From assembly GCA_963971285.1 (NCBI GenBank), contig OZ020258.1:14404614-14468613 (forward strand): DNA of 64,000 nucleotides. The letters run 5' to 3'. Source of the DNA: Astropecten irregularis (taxonomy: Eukaryota > Echinodermata > Asteroidea > Paxillosida > Astropectinidae). The notes below the pieces were generated by a model. That model saw only the letters and a list, made by a program, of their open reading frames with translations, made no database searches and had not been told where the DNA came from. Numbering within the stretch: the stretch's first letter is position 1; every line of letters starts with the position of its first letter. A program made the translations under genes and the position numbers. This document shows, piece after piece, positions 31,019 through 42,750 of this stretch.

Positions 31019-31142
31019 ATTGATGAATTCAGCCAATTTATGGTAATGGCAGGGCTGCTTCCAGAAGGCAGCATACTGTATATACACAAAAATTCCATCA
31101 CTGTTCTTGTGTCAATCGAGAATCCAGATAATGAACTACAAA
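31019..31142 (+). CDS. Internal exon, plus-strand gene (kinase-associated locus)
   Basis: TTCATTATTTCAG precedes and GTAAGTTG follows a 124-bp open exon encoding IDEFSQFMVMAGLLPEGSIL, then YIHKNSITVLVSIENPDNEL. Both splice sites are strong and the frame is open throughout, ending in phase 1. The next exon at 31819 continues in compatible phase. No domain was recognised. Confidence 0.6.
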
Positions 31143-31818
31143 GTAAGTTGATCTTAAAAATCAGTAAAGTTTCACTGCATTCATTAAACTAGTGTAGTCA
31201 TATGCTCGAATTTCGTTACAAAACAAAATCTAAATCTCTGAAAAACAGGTCTAGTAACTAAAGCATTTTACGGTCAAGACCTGAACTTTTTCCACTAGAT
31301 CTGTAGCATATAATGAGAAAACAGCTATTATATACCTGTACATGTTCAATACTGTGTGACAAGAATAACATGTTCATTTGTGTAGGGAAGTCTAAAGACA
31401 CACATGTACATGATGTACATGTAGTTACATGAAGGATTGATGTACTGAATACTGAATAGTTTGGCAAACGTGGAGCCAGACTACTGTCAGACCATTTGAC
31501 AGATATCGTGTGTCATACATATCGCCAAAGAACAGTACATTGTACATTATACATACATGTACATGTACACCAGTAGACCGACACTGAAATCATTAGACAT
31601 GGTCCACAGTCTAGTGAATATTTCAAGCCCCTGTTTAACAGATGGTAATATCTATAGTAAAGATCATGTGATAACATGTGATCATGTTATAACATGTCAG
31701 GAACATCTTCTTCCTGATGTCAACTGAAACTAGACCTTCATTCAGGGAGGGAGGTGCCTGTTTCATTATTCAATTTTCAATTTAAATGACATACATGTAT
31801 CTTCTTAATAAATTTCAG

Positions 31819-31973
31819 ATGATGACACTGACTGTCCCAAGCAAAGATTCCAGTCTCCCAAACCAACTCTGACTGAGGAGGACAGGGTGGCTCTACAACA
31901 TCTGGACACTGAAATCACTAAGCTGGAGAAGGTTTACATTGCTCGTAAGGAACACCCATGGGGTTTGAAGTAA
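31819..31973 (+). CDS. Exon, plus-strand gene (kinase-associated locus)
   Basis: After AATAAATTTCAG the phase carried from the previous exon gives NDDTDCPKQRFQSPKPTLTE, EDRVALQHLDTEITKLEKVY and ARKEHPWGLK, with TAA at 31971-31973. A GTAAGG at 31945 is an alternative donor that would end the exon before the stop. Beyond the TAA the same frame continues openly (CLEKDSNKTTVSSIIAGFFK and DKYLFFLNMLKSNDDTELAK) to about 32155. Either the TAA is an inactivating stop, or the region after it is not translated. Confidence 0.55.
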
Positions 31974-32486
31974 ACTTGCCTTGAAAAAGATTCCAACAAG
32001 ACAACTGTATCTTCCATCATAGCTGGCTTTTTCAAGGCAGGTGGAACATCAAATAACCGTTGTGGTGACAAGTACCTGTTCTTCCTTAACATGCTTAAGA
32101 GCAACGATGACACTGAACTTGCCAAAGTATATTTGGTGGAAGAATGCTTCTCATGATGCATTAACTGGCCTCTGGAAGGCATAAGGGTTCACAGAACACC
32201 ATTTAGTCAAGTTTACATCCATTAATCTGTTATCTCCTCCCCTGAGAACTGCTACATGTATCTTTGATGAAGGTGTCTTATGGATCCTTGATTGCAACCC
32301 TAAAAGTCTTAACCTAATCAACTAGGGAATAGGGACATTTTCTGTCTTCACAATTCTCTGTTAAAATTCAATTCACAGTGTTGTCATAAGTGTAAAGCAA
32401 TATATGTAATTGCAATTTTTCAATGTAACACTACCCGGCTTAGACGCATACGAAAGAATCGTAATTTGCTTACATGTAAGTTTCAG

Positions 32487-33384
32487 AACGTATCATTAGG
32501 AAAAGGTGCATTTGGTGAATGTGAGTATGTCATTTATAGAGGTATGCTGGCCAATGCAAAGATGTTCAATAACCCAGAAGCGCTTTCCAACAACAAATTC
32601 AGAAAATTTGTGGAAACTGAAGCTATGTACTTCATCTGGAAGCCCACCCTAACCTCCCAGTGCTCTTCAGTGTTTGTACAGACTCTCTCCCATTCTGCAT
32701 AGTCACACAATTTTATGGGATTTCTGCTCAGAAATCATTGACCCTTTTCCAGAGTTTAAGGGACAGCAAAGTAAAAATGCAAGTGCCATGGATCCAGCAG
32801 GTTGCATGTGGTCTTACAGCAATTCATAGATGAGCTATAGTACATGTACATGCCTTGGGGATCTCCATGAAAGCAACATTGTTCTACACGGTGAAGGCTT
32901 TACTCCTGTCATTATTGACTACGGAAAGACGCAAGATATTGGATCAAAATGTCTTCAACGCCAGCTGTCCAAGGAAGAAAAAGAAACTAGGATCAAGAGT
33001 GTATACCGTTGGATAGCACCAGAGCTTTGGGTTGCAATAAGAAATTTGGAAGAGATTGAGACCTTCATGGATATCGGTCAATGTTTAATCAACTTCTCTG
33101 ATGAGGTCACAGATCATAGGCTGAACTTTGCATGGGGTAGGGCAATGAGAATATTGGATGGTTTTCTATTAAGACTTTCCTGGTATGATTCTTGCCTTTG
33201 GTATTGTCACCAGACAATTATCAGACATTATACTATGGTAGAACTGATGGGTGATAATTTTAAGAAGGATGCTACTCAAAAATACTATGTCATTGAAGAC
33301 ATTTTGATAAATATACCAGTAGGCATGGTAGGAAGTATATGTAATAACCAAAATGAAGAACAGAGAAGTGATAAATCTAATTAG
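32487..33384 (+). pseudogene. Protein-kinase domain, frameshifted (host gene remnant)
   Basis: After TGTAAGTTTCAG the frame reads NVSLGKGAFGECEYVIYRGM (glycine-rich loop G-K-G-A-F-G). A second frame from about 32645 reads HPNLPVLFSVCTDSLPF, VTQFYG and VPWIQQVACGLTAIH (alpha-E region). A third from about 32857 reads GDLHESNIVLHGEGFTPVII, DYGKTQDIGS and YRWIAPEL. These are recognisable as the catalytic loop (usually HRDLxxxN, here GDLHESN), the metal-binding DFG motif as DYG, and the APE motif. The order and spacing are right for a eukaryotic protein kinase. Two frame changes, one next to an AGTACATGTACATG run, indicate a pseudogene unless small introns intervene. The rest of the C-lobe after APE is not recognisable. 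It is a likely partner of the exons at 31.0-32.0 kb. Confidence 0.75.
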
Positions 33385-33849
33385 TGAAGTCATTAAATCA
33401 GATAGGCCCTATCATTTACTTCATGGCCTACACTTCATCATTGTAAATGAACATTTTATTTGTCTTTTCCATGTAAAACAGAGAAACAAAGTGAAAAATT
33501 CCAATAACATGGAATTGGAGGGGTTCAAACGGATGATGTCAACTATGAGAGCCGCCAATTTGCGGAGAGAAAATAGTCACAGATCGTCATCGCCAGCTGT
33601 CCAAGTACATCTGTGAGAATGAGCCTGATGTGCTTCATGCTTCATATGTTTGACGTTTGGCATGTTGCAAAATGTACCTGTATGAGTACAATCATGTATG
33701 ATTTTACCACAAAACAGGTTTTTTTATCTCGGCCTACATTTCAACAAGCATAGATCCATACGCTGGAAAGTACATGTATGCCTAGAGTTGCATGTTTCAT
33801 GCCGATGTTCCCTTCAAAGCTGAAATATAATAATACAATTTATTTTTAG

Positions 33850-34277
33850 GGCTCAAAAAGAAGGTGCAGAAGCTTGCCACAAAGAAGGGGTTTGATCAAG
33901 TTTTTTCCAGATTGGAAAAAGAGTGTAAACAATCATGTTTACTTAAGATGAACCCAGATAAGACAGAATTCTTCATCGCTGCCTCACCGTATAACTACAA
34001 ACGTCTCCAACACCTCACCTTTGATCTCAATGGCCTTAAAATTCATCCTTCCTTGTCGGTCAGAAACCTAGGTGTAGTTTTTGATCGACATATGAAGATG
34101 TCAGACCACATCACTCAACTCTGCCGGTCCTTAAATTGCATATCCGCAACCTTAGTCGGATCAGAAAGTTCCTTGACTTTAATGCCGCATCAGAACCAAC
34201 AAATAATGATCACAGTAATTACCGGTATTTTGATTAAAAAGGATGTTGACAACATCATTTTGGTAAATCTGAACTAG
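33850..34277 (+). mobile_element. LINE (CR1/L2 group) reverse-transcriptase fragment
   Basis: The frame reads SCLLKMNPDKTEFFIAASPY, then LNGLKIHPSLSVRNLGVVFD and MKMSDHITQLCRS. The motifs MNPDKTEF and VRNLGVVFD are characteristic of CR1/L2-like non-LTR reverse transcriptases downstream of the YADD region. The following part (LSRIRKFLDFNAASE near 34155-34200) is in another frame. The copy is truncated at both ends and broken. Confidence 0.8.
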
Positions 34278-34589
34278 CAGGTCACTTGCCTGTATGGATT
34301 AGAATGATGATCACATTGTGGCGAAAATCGCCATAATGGTTTATAATAAACAAGTTGAAAATTGTTATGTTCAGGAATTAATCTTAAACGACTGACCTTG
34401 TTCTTAATTTATTTATCAGAGGCATGTTTTAGAAATAGTGATGTGTTTATGTTTTATCCGAGTTGATGCCTTGGAACGGCCAGTGGTGAGAGGGCTGACT
34501 CCGTGTGTGTCGTGAAACTCCATGTGTTTGGCGATGTATGATGACGTACACAACACTTAGCTTGACTTGCGCACTGCTTGCTGAACACA

Positions 34590-35621
34590 ATTAAGTTACC
34601 AGTTTGTTCCCCGTTGCAACTCCCATGATTTTTGACAATATGACAAGTCATTAAAGATATATTATCCGATATCAGCCGGAATTTTATGTGAAATATTTTG
34701 AAGGATTGCCTAAGTTTTTAAATGAGGTATCTCTCTCAAAAAAATGCATCAACGGGAAGTTATTAATTAATTAATAATGTCAATTCGATGTCAATTTGAA
34801 TTTTTTGAGGAAGGTCACAATTTCAAAATTTGACATTTTATTAATTGATAACTTGATAATGGATTTTTCCGTGTAATATCTCATGTCAAAGCCATTAACT
34901 TAGGCATCCCTACAACATTATAAATTGAACTTTCAGCTCAATTTTTTCACAGGCTGAAATGCATCTGTAAGACCAAGATGCTAACATTACATATGCAAGT
35001 AAATGGGCATGCCCTTTTTTGAAGCTAAAGCCCAAAAAATACTGCAGAACCAACAATCCATTCTGACTATCTTGGAGAATCTCCAGAGAAAGCAGACTGG
35101 TAAAATGGACATTGAGGAAGAGATAGAAGATATACTACCACAGAAGTGTTCCAGCATTAATGAACTAATTGAATTAGACGAGAAGGTCACATGATCAGGA
35201 GAGGATGATCTCCAGAAGACAGATAAACTAGTTTGCAAGAGGAGGCGGGATTTCTTGGTAAGAACAATGATATACAAATAATGAATGCTTAAATATGAGT
35301 GGAATGTTGAGAATATTTCCATGATGTGACAGATGGAATGGAAATCTCCCCTTCCTTACCATGGGACACACTGTATGGGCTCCATCACATACTCATAAAT
35401 AATTTACATTGTTTGACATGCCAGGTCTTTAACCCGACCAAGCTTCAATCGCCAATGGGTTTGACATGTTCAAGTATTGTGATGAGAATCTAACAAGGGA
35501 GGGAGGGTGTCAACCAAAAGTGTGCTCATTTTAAACACAGTCAGGACAGTAGTATACGTATGTATGTTGCCTAGGCAGAAATAAACCATAAACAGACAAG
35601 AAAGGGACAAACCCTGAAATG
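34590..35621 (+). repeat. 1-kb direct repeat, left copy, with coding-like exon
   Basis: This unit matches 41514-42500 closely and in the same orientation over about 1 kb (for example AAATGCATCAACGGGAAGTT, GGCATCCCTACAACATT, GACATGCCAGGTCTTTAACC). The two copies start 6.92 kb apart. The frame 35003-35194 in this copy is open. The unit looks like a duplicated piece of a host gene, or a recurring repeat, rather than an LTR, because no TG...CA ends or primer site were seen. Confidence 0.75.
35003..35194 (+). CDS. Possible exon, coiled coil leading into a DUF4806-like start
   Basis: The frame reads KAQKILQNQQSILTILENLQ (a short coiled-coil-like helix) then IEEEIEDILPQKCSSINELI and ELDEKVT before TGA. 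The LP-x-(K)-S-x-E/N-EL-x-x-L-(D/E) pattern recalls the beginning of DUF4806 domains that follow a coil in many invertebrate proteins. This is a family impression, not a demonstrated match. Both copies of the repeat share the TGA after KVT. The right copy (41950-42135) has gained a frame change near 41989, so at most the left one could be functional. Confidence 0.4.
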   Translation: MGMPFFEAKAQKILQNQQSILTILENLQRKQTGKMDIEEEIEDILPQKCSSINELIELDEKVT

Positions 35622-35736
35622 TGTTTGAGGTTCATGAAGTAATTGAAGAAATCATAAGGGTAGTCTAGAATTGCGGTGATGTTGAAAAGTGTGTCATGTA
35701 TCTGTTGGTGTAATGTTGGTGTATAAGCTTTCTAAA

Positions 35737-36600
35737 TCAAATGTAATAAGAGATGTCGTCATGGTAATTGATGCGTAATTCTTTGAGTTGGTCAATTAGA
35801 CTTAAAGAATTCGAAATAATAGGCCAGGGAAATCCTTTCTCAAAAAACTTATCTTCGAAACGACTCAACAGTACATTAAGGTGGTGTCCAAAGGTTTTTG
35901 ACACGGGGGGGGGGGGGGGGGGGGGGGACGTTATCCAGCTGTGTGCAGTAATGATTGGTTGTCCTTTCATTTCATTTCATTGGATTGATTGGATTTATTA
36001 TGTAACTTATGCACCTTGGGAAGGATGTCCATAGACGGAATTTTTATTGATTTATGTTTGAGGTAACTTATGATTTCAAGGTGATTGTTCTGGATGGAAG
36101 GTGGGAGTGTACAATTGTTAAAGATTAATATCTTTAAAACCTTGTTTGACGAGTGCGTAAAAGTGTTTGCGTCGCATTCTCCTGTGTAAGACTGTAAGTA
36201 TACGTTTTACAATTGGTTTGTCTTTTGTATTCGTTTATGTACCAGAAGGATGCTCAGTCCCATGTTCTTGACGCTGATTCTAATCATGATGTTATTATTG
36301 ATTGCAAGGTTTTTCAAGTCTTTAATATCCTGTGTGTTGGTGTTAGCTTTGCTGTTGGTCCTGAAAGTGTGGCTTCTGTTATCCAATAATAAGTTGTGAT
36401 GAGATTCCTCTTATGTGTTGTGCACAAAGTCGAATGTATTTCTGCAAGATGTAATTAAATCTGAAGGGCTTGATGCATTTTTGTAATTGAAATTTATCTT
36501 TGTAGTTATGTAAACGTGTAGGATTAAGCGGGTGTTTAATGTCATAATTGATTAAGGATTTCATTGTGCGCAATATGGATTTGTGTATGAGGTGTTTGGT
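35737..36600 (-). mobile_element. Penelope-like reverse-transcriptase remnant, minus strand
   Basis: On the minus strand, words near 36003-36055 read IPSMDILPKVHKLHN, the LPK(I/V)HK block of Penelope-like reverse transcriptases. A frame at 35970-35737 then reads GQPIITAHSWITSP, followed by HHLNVLLSRFEDKFFEKGFP and WPIISNSLSLIDQLKELRI. A long poly-G run (about 35906-35927) lies in that frame. A minus-strand frame at 36573-36379 may be the N-terminal continuation. The copy is truncated and broken. It is independent of the plus-strand Penelope-like copy at 25.5 kb. Confidence 0.55.
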
Positions 36601-37380
36601 GTGGTTGTTGCTTTTATGATTGCTTGAGATAAAAGAGAGGGTCCTTTATTAACCAATCAAAAGCCTTTCTTTCCCGTTCTTTTTTCTTACAACCAATCAC
36701 ACATTTTCAATTGTTACATTTAAAATACTTCCATTTCGTCACACGGTTCATTCAACCAATTCATTCCACCTTTTCATTCGAGCATCTCCAGCTAGCTTTT
36801 AATGACAATCAATTATTTTGGCGGATTGAGATCATCCAGCATTCTTTCCGTTTGAAATCCTCACATCTGACACTTTTTCTACACTGCACAATCGTGAGTT
36901 ACATTGTTTTAAAATTATTAATTTGTATCTGTTTTTTTTTTATTTAAAACAATATTTTGAAAACCTTTTAAAAATAAAAAGTCTTTTGAATATCCCCTTT
37001 GTTTTTTATCATACAATTTCATACAGATTAAATCCACCAATTACCGGACTCTCTGTTTCCATAATCTATCTCTGATGCTCTAAATTCAAATCCCTGACAT
37101 ACTGTACACTTGTCATAGGTAAGGAAACCAAAAAAAAAGGTTTTTAAACCACGGTTCCACTGTTTCATTCACCTTGTTTGTCACCAATAATTTCTTTGTT
37201 TCCAATTCATTGTTTTCCTTTTTCTTCTTGACAACCACCATCACTATTAACACTTTAACAATTGTGTTCCAAATAAGACGGGTCATGACAGACTCGAGAA
37301 TTCTTTATTCTTGAGAGACGAAACCTGTCTTAGGCCTCAAGGCATTCTGTTGTAGGTTTTTCTGAAATTGTTTTTGCAAT
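36601..37380. other. Unannotated stretch
   Basis: Nothing was recognised. It is AT-rich with several CCAATCA words (36649, 36689), typical of spacer here. Confidence 0.35.
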
Positions 37381-37393
37381 CATCCACTTTTCA

Positions 37394-37690
37394 GTATGTG
37401 TTCTTTACCGACAAAGAAATTAAAGTCATCTTTGGAATCAAAGAAGGGTACCAACTTGGAAACACCGAGAGAACCAAGCTTTTTAAATATATTGACGAAA
37501 GCAGCAATTTCGAAGAAGCAATTTGGTGCAGGATACTTGACTGTGCTGCCTTCTGTAGATACTGTCTTTGTTAATCCCAACTCATATGAGACAATCACTG
37601 AAGTGCTTGGACATGTGGGGAGATGTGCAGGCATCACCAAGTATGGACCAGGGAAAAGGAAATGGACTTTCATAATCATGGATAGACTAT
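37394..37690 (+). CDS. Possible internal exon of an unrecognised gene
   Basis: CATCCACTTTTCAG precedes a frame reading KLKSSLESKKGTNLETPREP, AAISKKQFGAGYLTVLPSVD, TVFVNPNSYETITEVLGHVG and CAGITKYGPGKRKWTFIIMD. I recall similar VLxHVGRCxG...KRxW...MDGLPY segments in uncharacterised marine-invertebrate proteins, perhaps transposon-derived. The reading is lost at a C14 tract near 37690 where the usual GLPY would follow. Another acceptor-like CTTCTTTCAG occurs at 37750-37759. Confidence 0.45.
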
Positions 37691-38889
37691 CCCCCCCCCC
37701 CCCCTAAAATGATCACTGATTTGAGATTCACAACAAAACCTGTACGTTCTTCTTTCAGCTATACCGTGCCCAAATCTTTGTAAGCCCAGAGGTGGAAGAG
37801 ACTGTAAGACAGTACCACGACGCTTCAAAATGTACGTTGTTGGCAAAAAAGGCAAAATGACCAATGTAGTAAAAAAAACTTTCAGATTTCCAACTAAAAA
37901 CCTTTGTTTTCTTACAAACTTAAAGTTCATGAATGGTGAAACATTACGTTTCCACAAAAAAAAACTTTCCAATTCCACATTTAAATATTTTTGTTTACAG
38001 ATTTTACATCAAACAACTCCATTTTCTTGGTCACAATCCAGAAACTATATATCATCCATATTACACCCCTTTTCTGTCACTGATTCCCAGGTCACATTTA
38101 CACATGTAGTATAAATTACCACACATCAAATTAAAAGTAAGATCAATTCATCAGGGCCATGTCAACCCTCTTGTCTGCTTCTAGTCTATGTTGGGAATGA
38201 AGATTGTCCAGATCTGATCAACATCACAAAGGGTGAAGATGGCCAAATGTCAACAAGAGTTACTATGAGAAATTCTTGCATCAATAACACCATCCGCCAT
38301 GAAAAGTGCCAAATGATGAGCTGCAAATCAAGGTAAACATGTAGTGTATGTCAGGTAAGAATGATCTTCACTTTGAAAAAGAAGCAAAGACACATAGATT
38401 CAAGTATGAAATCAACTTTACAACTTATTTGATTATCTCATTATGTCATTTTGTTTGTAGGAGAAGGAGAACCTCAACATAGCCCGTGGGTACAACTCAA
38501 AGATCACCATTAAAGTGCCAGCCCAAAGAGAAGTCATCAAACAATTTCTAGAGAACATTAATGCAAAATTATCAAAACATTGAGTGGGAGAGATATCTAC
38601 AGCTACATTGTAAGTGATTTTATTCAATATTCTGGATGATGACTGGTATTACAGAATAAACAACAGGGCTGGAGACTTTGCTTTCATTTGTAAGGAAATG
38701 CTTCAATTCTGGCTGTACAAGAGAAGGTGTCACACTGAATATACGAAGATTCATCTTGACACTATAGTATGTGAAAGACCTTGGAAACCACCTCCACCTC
38801 AAAAGCAATGACCATGAATGTATAGAGCCTCCACAAGAAAAGGCATAACAGGCAATCTTCAATAAGAAGCGTGTACATGTACTTCGTCA

Positions 38890-39271
38890 AATGCCTCCGA
38901 CAGGTAATGTAATCTTTGAACCAGACATAGATGGACATAATTCTCTATTTTCACAATTTTCAGGTAACAGAGCAGTCAGCCTTTCAACCTTCCACAAGCT
39001 CTGGAACACACTCAGTCCATCCATTATCTGTCATAAGCTGATGACAGATGTTGGTTGGCAAGGTCAGAAGAATAACGGACTCCTCTACAAGTCGATAAAA
39101 CTGCCAGATGCGGAGAAGAAAGCCCACTGCATAGAGTATCCCAACAAGCACATCTTGAGCAAGCAAACAGTGGTAAACAAGGAGAGGGACCTTGGAAAGT
39201 CCTACCAATCCCACAGATCTGCCCAGCATTTTGTGCTTTTCATCCCAGAGTTTCCTTTTACAAGTTTTTAA
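38890..39271 (+). CDS. Possible exon of the same unrecognised gene
   Basis: The frame reads AVSLSTFHKLWNTLSPSIIC, HKLMTDVGWQGQKNNGLLYK, AEKKAHCIEYPNKHILSKQT and VNKERDLGKSYQ. The pattern S-x-TF-x-LW-x-x-L-x-P-x-I then MTD-x-x-W-x-x-Q-x-N resembles uncharacterised animal proteins in which the usual form is TDLC-x-x-CQ-x-N. The cysteines are replaced here (VGW, QGQK), suggesting relaxed constraint. A TTTTCAG acceptor lies at 38958-38964. A solo LTR begins 20 bp after the stop. Confidence 0.45.
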
Positions 39272-39291
39272 TTATTATGGAGCATAATGGG

Positions 39292-40116
39292 TGTCACCGA
39301 CGTGTAGACGCATTAATGATGACACTGCTAGGCGTTCTTTCCCTTCAATGATTTTATTGCTTATACACAGCACCCATAGGGTACAGGTAAAACTAGAACA
39401 AATAAAGAAATAAAGACATAAATATACAAATACAGTACGTGTACATATTACTTAAATAACACTTCAAAGGTCACAGCACGGTCAACGATAAATCCACAAT
39501 CAAATAAATACGTTCACAAGCCGAGAATAACACCACAAATTCATAATCAATGCACAATAAATAGAGTATCGGTAGCAGACCGGGAATGCAATGTGAATAT
39601 ATATAATTCCACAATCGACATATATTACGGCACTTCAACAATTCAAGCAGTGTTACAAATTCAATATTCTTACTATTATAAACAAGTGGTATAAATATAA
39701 CATAAACTTACAATCGTATGCGGGAAAGATGGCCCTCGATACACGGGTGAACATTAGCGAATATACTGGAGCATGCTGGAGTAACGGGAAATTAATGTTT
39801 GAGGTTATCTGAGGTCTTCCAGGTGAGTCTTTCCGGGTTACGGCATCGTGGCTAAGACTGGCTAGTGATTACGCTGCATTAGCTTAAATACCAGGTTCAA
39901 GCAAGGCGCCACGCCCGTGGGCCGTGTGTTAATTGGACAACTACGACATATGACCCATGCTACTGAATAATGACAATACTGAATGAAGAAGAGTGCGGTA
40001 TAGCGTTATATGTAAATGAGACACCTGTGCATGTGGAGCGCCAGGTATGCTCTCAATGACTGACAATATCTCTATAAAACTAGCTTGGACAAAAGAACTT
40101 ATCGGGGACGATAACA
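39292..40116 (-). mobile_element. Solo LTR (retroelement fossil)
   Basis: An 825-bp block begins TGTCACCGACG and ends GATAACA (TG...CA ends), flanked on both sides by ATGGG (39287-39291 and 40117-40121), a 5-bp target duplication. On the minus strand an AATAAA signal lies near the end, which suggests that orientation. No internal coding part is present, as expected of a solo LTR left by recombination. The intact duplication suggests moderate age. Confidence 0.75.
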
Positions 40117-40189
40117 ATGGGTATGAATTTAATCCAAACAACTTTTAGGATTTTTCTGAAGTTAGAACAAATTGCATATCCTTACAACA

Positions 40190-41330
40190 AAGGGTTTCAT
40201 TATGTTGCTTGTCAAGGGTACACAGACATCAGATGAGTCAGATCTTCAAGAGTATGTGAATTGTCTTCAAAAGGAAAATGTAGAACTGAAAGAAGTTATC
40301 ATTTCTCTGCACACAGAATTAAAAACGTGTATGTTGAAAGATAAAAAATGAAGAAGTCTTAAGTAACTAAGGAAGCTGGGGAATTTCAGGTCGATTGATT
40401 TGCTCATTGAATTCCACCAAAATGGACACAAAGCAGCCTATCAAGTAGACCATGTGTACAACAACAGCTTGCAAAATACCTTGACCAAGAGTTTGTCATC
40501 CCTAGACATGCTGGAAAAAGAGACACGTAACCTGTTCTGCAATGTGTAGAGAAGACTACACAAACTGATATTTGAAGGAAACCATCACAGTTTCTTGTGA
40601 AACAAATGTCTACCTTAATCAACAAACATTTAAGTAAGAATGCAGAAATAAAGAGAAAATCATCCAAAATCTTGTACAGTACCTTGAGAAGAAACAGCTT
40701 GGATTAGCAAAGAGGATTAAATGTAAAAACCAAAAAAATGAAAGCATATTCAATCGACATGATCGACGCATGGTGACATCAAAATTACGCTACAGGACAG
40801 GTCTTTTAAGTGATGAAACTTCGACATTTGGAAAGAAGTTTGAGGGCTTTCATGCTGTTGATGGGGAAGATCATGTTCTTGGTCTCAGAGAGATAGCATC
40901 AAAGGCAAGCAACGTTGTTTAGGCCACCTTCAACAGATACTCCGTGACATACAACATTGATCAGCAGAAAGCATCTGTAATGTACAAACTGTAGCAAAGG
41001 TGATTCTACTAAGAATAACATGTACTATGCCTGACTTGGCTGCTAATGTATTCAAGAGAAATTCAACCAATTACTTGAGGAATACCGAAAGGAAATTCTG
41101 CCACTCGTAATAGACAACTATGAAGCCTTGTCAGATGGGGGAGTGCACACCTGCAACTGGTAAACTGTGCAATTTCTTCTGCAATTTACAAGCATTAGTT
41201 CTTCTTGCTGAAAAAGCATCCACGGCATTACATCTTGAAAGCAGAAAGCTATTTAGTGCAGTGACCTTTGTGTCACGGATACACCTTATGTTTGTAAATG
41301 GAGCTCTAGGAAATTAAAGGAATTTTTTGA
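40190..41330 (+). pseudogene. Coding-like remnants downstream of the solo LTR
   Basis: Successive plus-strand frames read as protein but are broken: a coiled segment (DESDLQEYVNCLQKENVELK, about 40215-40340), a basic segment (NRHDRRMVTSKLRYRTGLLS and FEGFHAVDGEDHVLGLREIA, about 40680-40920), then EKFNQLLEEYRKEILPLVID (about 41065-41130) and GKLCNFFCNLQALVLLAEKA (about 41155-41215). NFFC-x-L-x-(A)LV-x-LAE also recalls uncharacterised invertebrate proteins. These may be later parts of the gene at 37.4-39.3 kb, interrupted by the solo LTR. Several stops are present between segments. Confidence 0.4.
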
Positions 41331-41513
41331 AAGGCTTGAAGTGAATTGAACTCGGGGCTGTTGGTCACACTCCTGTTTTCTACAGGGATCACATAAAAAA
41401 ATGCAGATTTTATTTGGCTGGAAATTTTCAACCCTGGCCACTACTACGAGGGTTAATTTCAATCCATCGAGATGCTTTTCAAGTGTGACACAGCTAGATC
41501 CCAAAAAAATCTC

Positions 41514-42500
41514 GCAGTTTGTTCCAGTTGCAACTTCCATGATTTTTGACAAAATGAAAAGCCATTATTAAAGATGTTTTATCAGATCTATCGGCCGGAA
41601 TGTTATGTGGACTATTTTGTAGGATTGCCTAAGTTATTGGTTTCAAATGAGGTATCTATCTAAAAAAAAAAATGCATCAACGGGAAGTTATTAATTAATT
41701 AATGTCAATTTGATGTCAATTTGAATTTTTGATGTAGGTCACAAATTTAAAAATTGACATTTTTATGAATTGATGACTTGATAATTTGATAATAAATTTT
41801 TTCGTGTAATATCTCATTTCTAAGCCATTAACTTAGGCATCCCTACAACATTGACATTATAAATTCAACTTTCAGATAAATTATTCACTGGCTGATATGC
41901 ATCTTTAAGACCAAGATGCTACTAACATTGCATGCAACTAAATGAGCATCCCCTTTTTTGAAGCTGATGCCCAAACAATACTGCAGAATTAACCAACGAT
42001 CCATTCTGACCATCTTGGAGAATCTCCAGAGAAAGCAGACTGGTAAAATGAACATTGAGGAAGAGATAGAAGACATACTACCACAGAAGTGCTCCAGCAT
42101 TGAGGAACTAATTGAGTTAGACAAGAAGGTCACATGATCAGGAGAGGATTGTCTCCAGAGGACAGAAAAACTAGTTTGCAAGAGGAGGCGGGATCTCTTG
42201 GTAAGAACAATGATGTATACAAATAATGAATGCTTAAATATGAGTGGAATGTTGAGAATATTTTCATGATGTGACAGATGGAATGGAAATCTCCCCTTCC
42301 TTACCATGGGGCACACTGTATGGGCTCCATTACATACTCATAAATAATTTACATTGTTTGACATGCCAGGTCTTTAACCCGACCAAGCTTCAATCGCCAA
42401 TGGGTCTGACATGCTCAAGTATTGTGATGAGAATCTAACAAGGGAGGGAGGGTGTCAACCAAAAGTGTGCTCATTTTAAACACAGTCAGGACAGTAGTAC
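41514..42500 (+). repeat. 1-kb direct repeat, right copy
   Basis: This is the partner of 34590-35621 with the same order of sequence words. It is followed by a pogo-like fragment and then by a second copy of the repeat's last 240 bp (42751-42993). Confidence 0.75.
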
Positions 42501-42517
42501 ACGTACATGTATATATA

Positions 42518-42740
42518 CAGTCGAACCTCATTAATACGAGCTCTCTTAAGACGAGATCTCGGTTAAGACGAGCATATTCCACCGGTCCCGATTGAGTTGT
42601 GCACGTTTGTATGGGGAAATATTTGCTTAATACGAGCACTGATAATACGAAAAACCTTTTAATACGAGCGTTTTGGGCTGACCCAGTTGCGTGAAAGTCA
42701 TTGTAAACAACCCATTTAATACGAGGATTTTTTAATCTGG
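42518..42740. mobile_element. Pogo/Tigger-like MITE fragment
   Basis: CAGTCGAACCTCATTAATAC after ATATATA is the typical pogo-type terminus at a TA site. TAATACGAG-type words recur through the interior. A clear right terminus was not found; the right side instead joins a duplicated piece of the host repeat. Confidence 0.6.
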
Positions 42741-42750
42741 CTCCATCATG

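Noticed and set aside
34590-42500. A 7.9-kb LTR retroelement with 1-kb LTRs
   Set aside because: The direct repeats lack TG...CA ends, a primer site or target duplications, and contain a coding-like exon. No gag or pol lies between them in that orientation.
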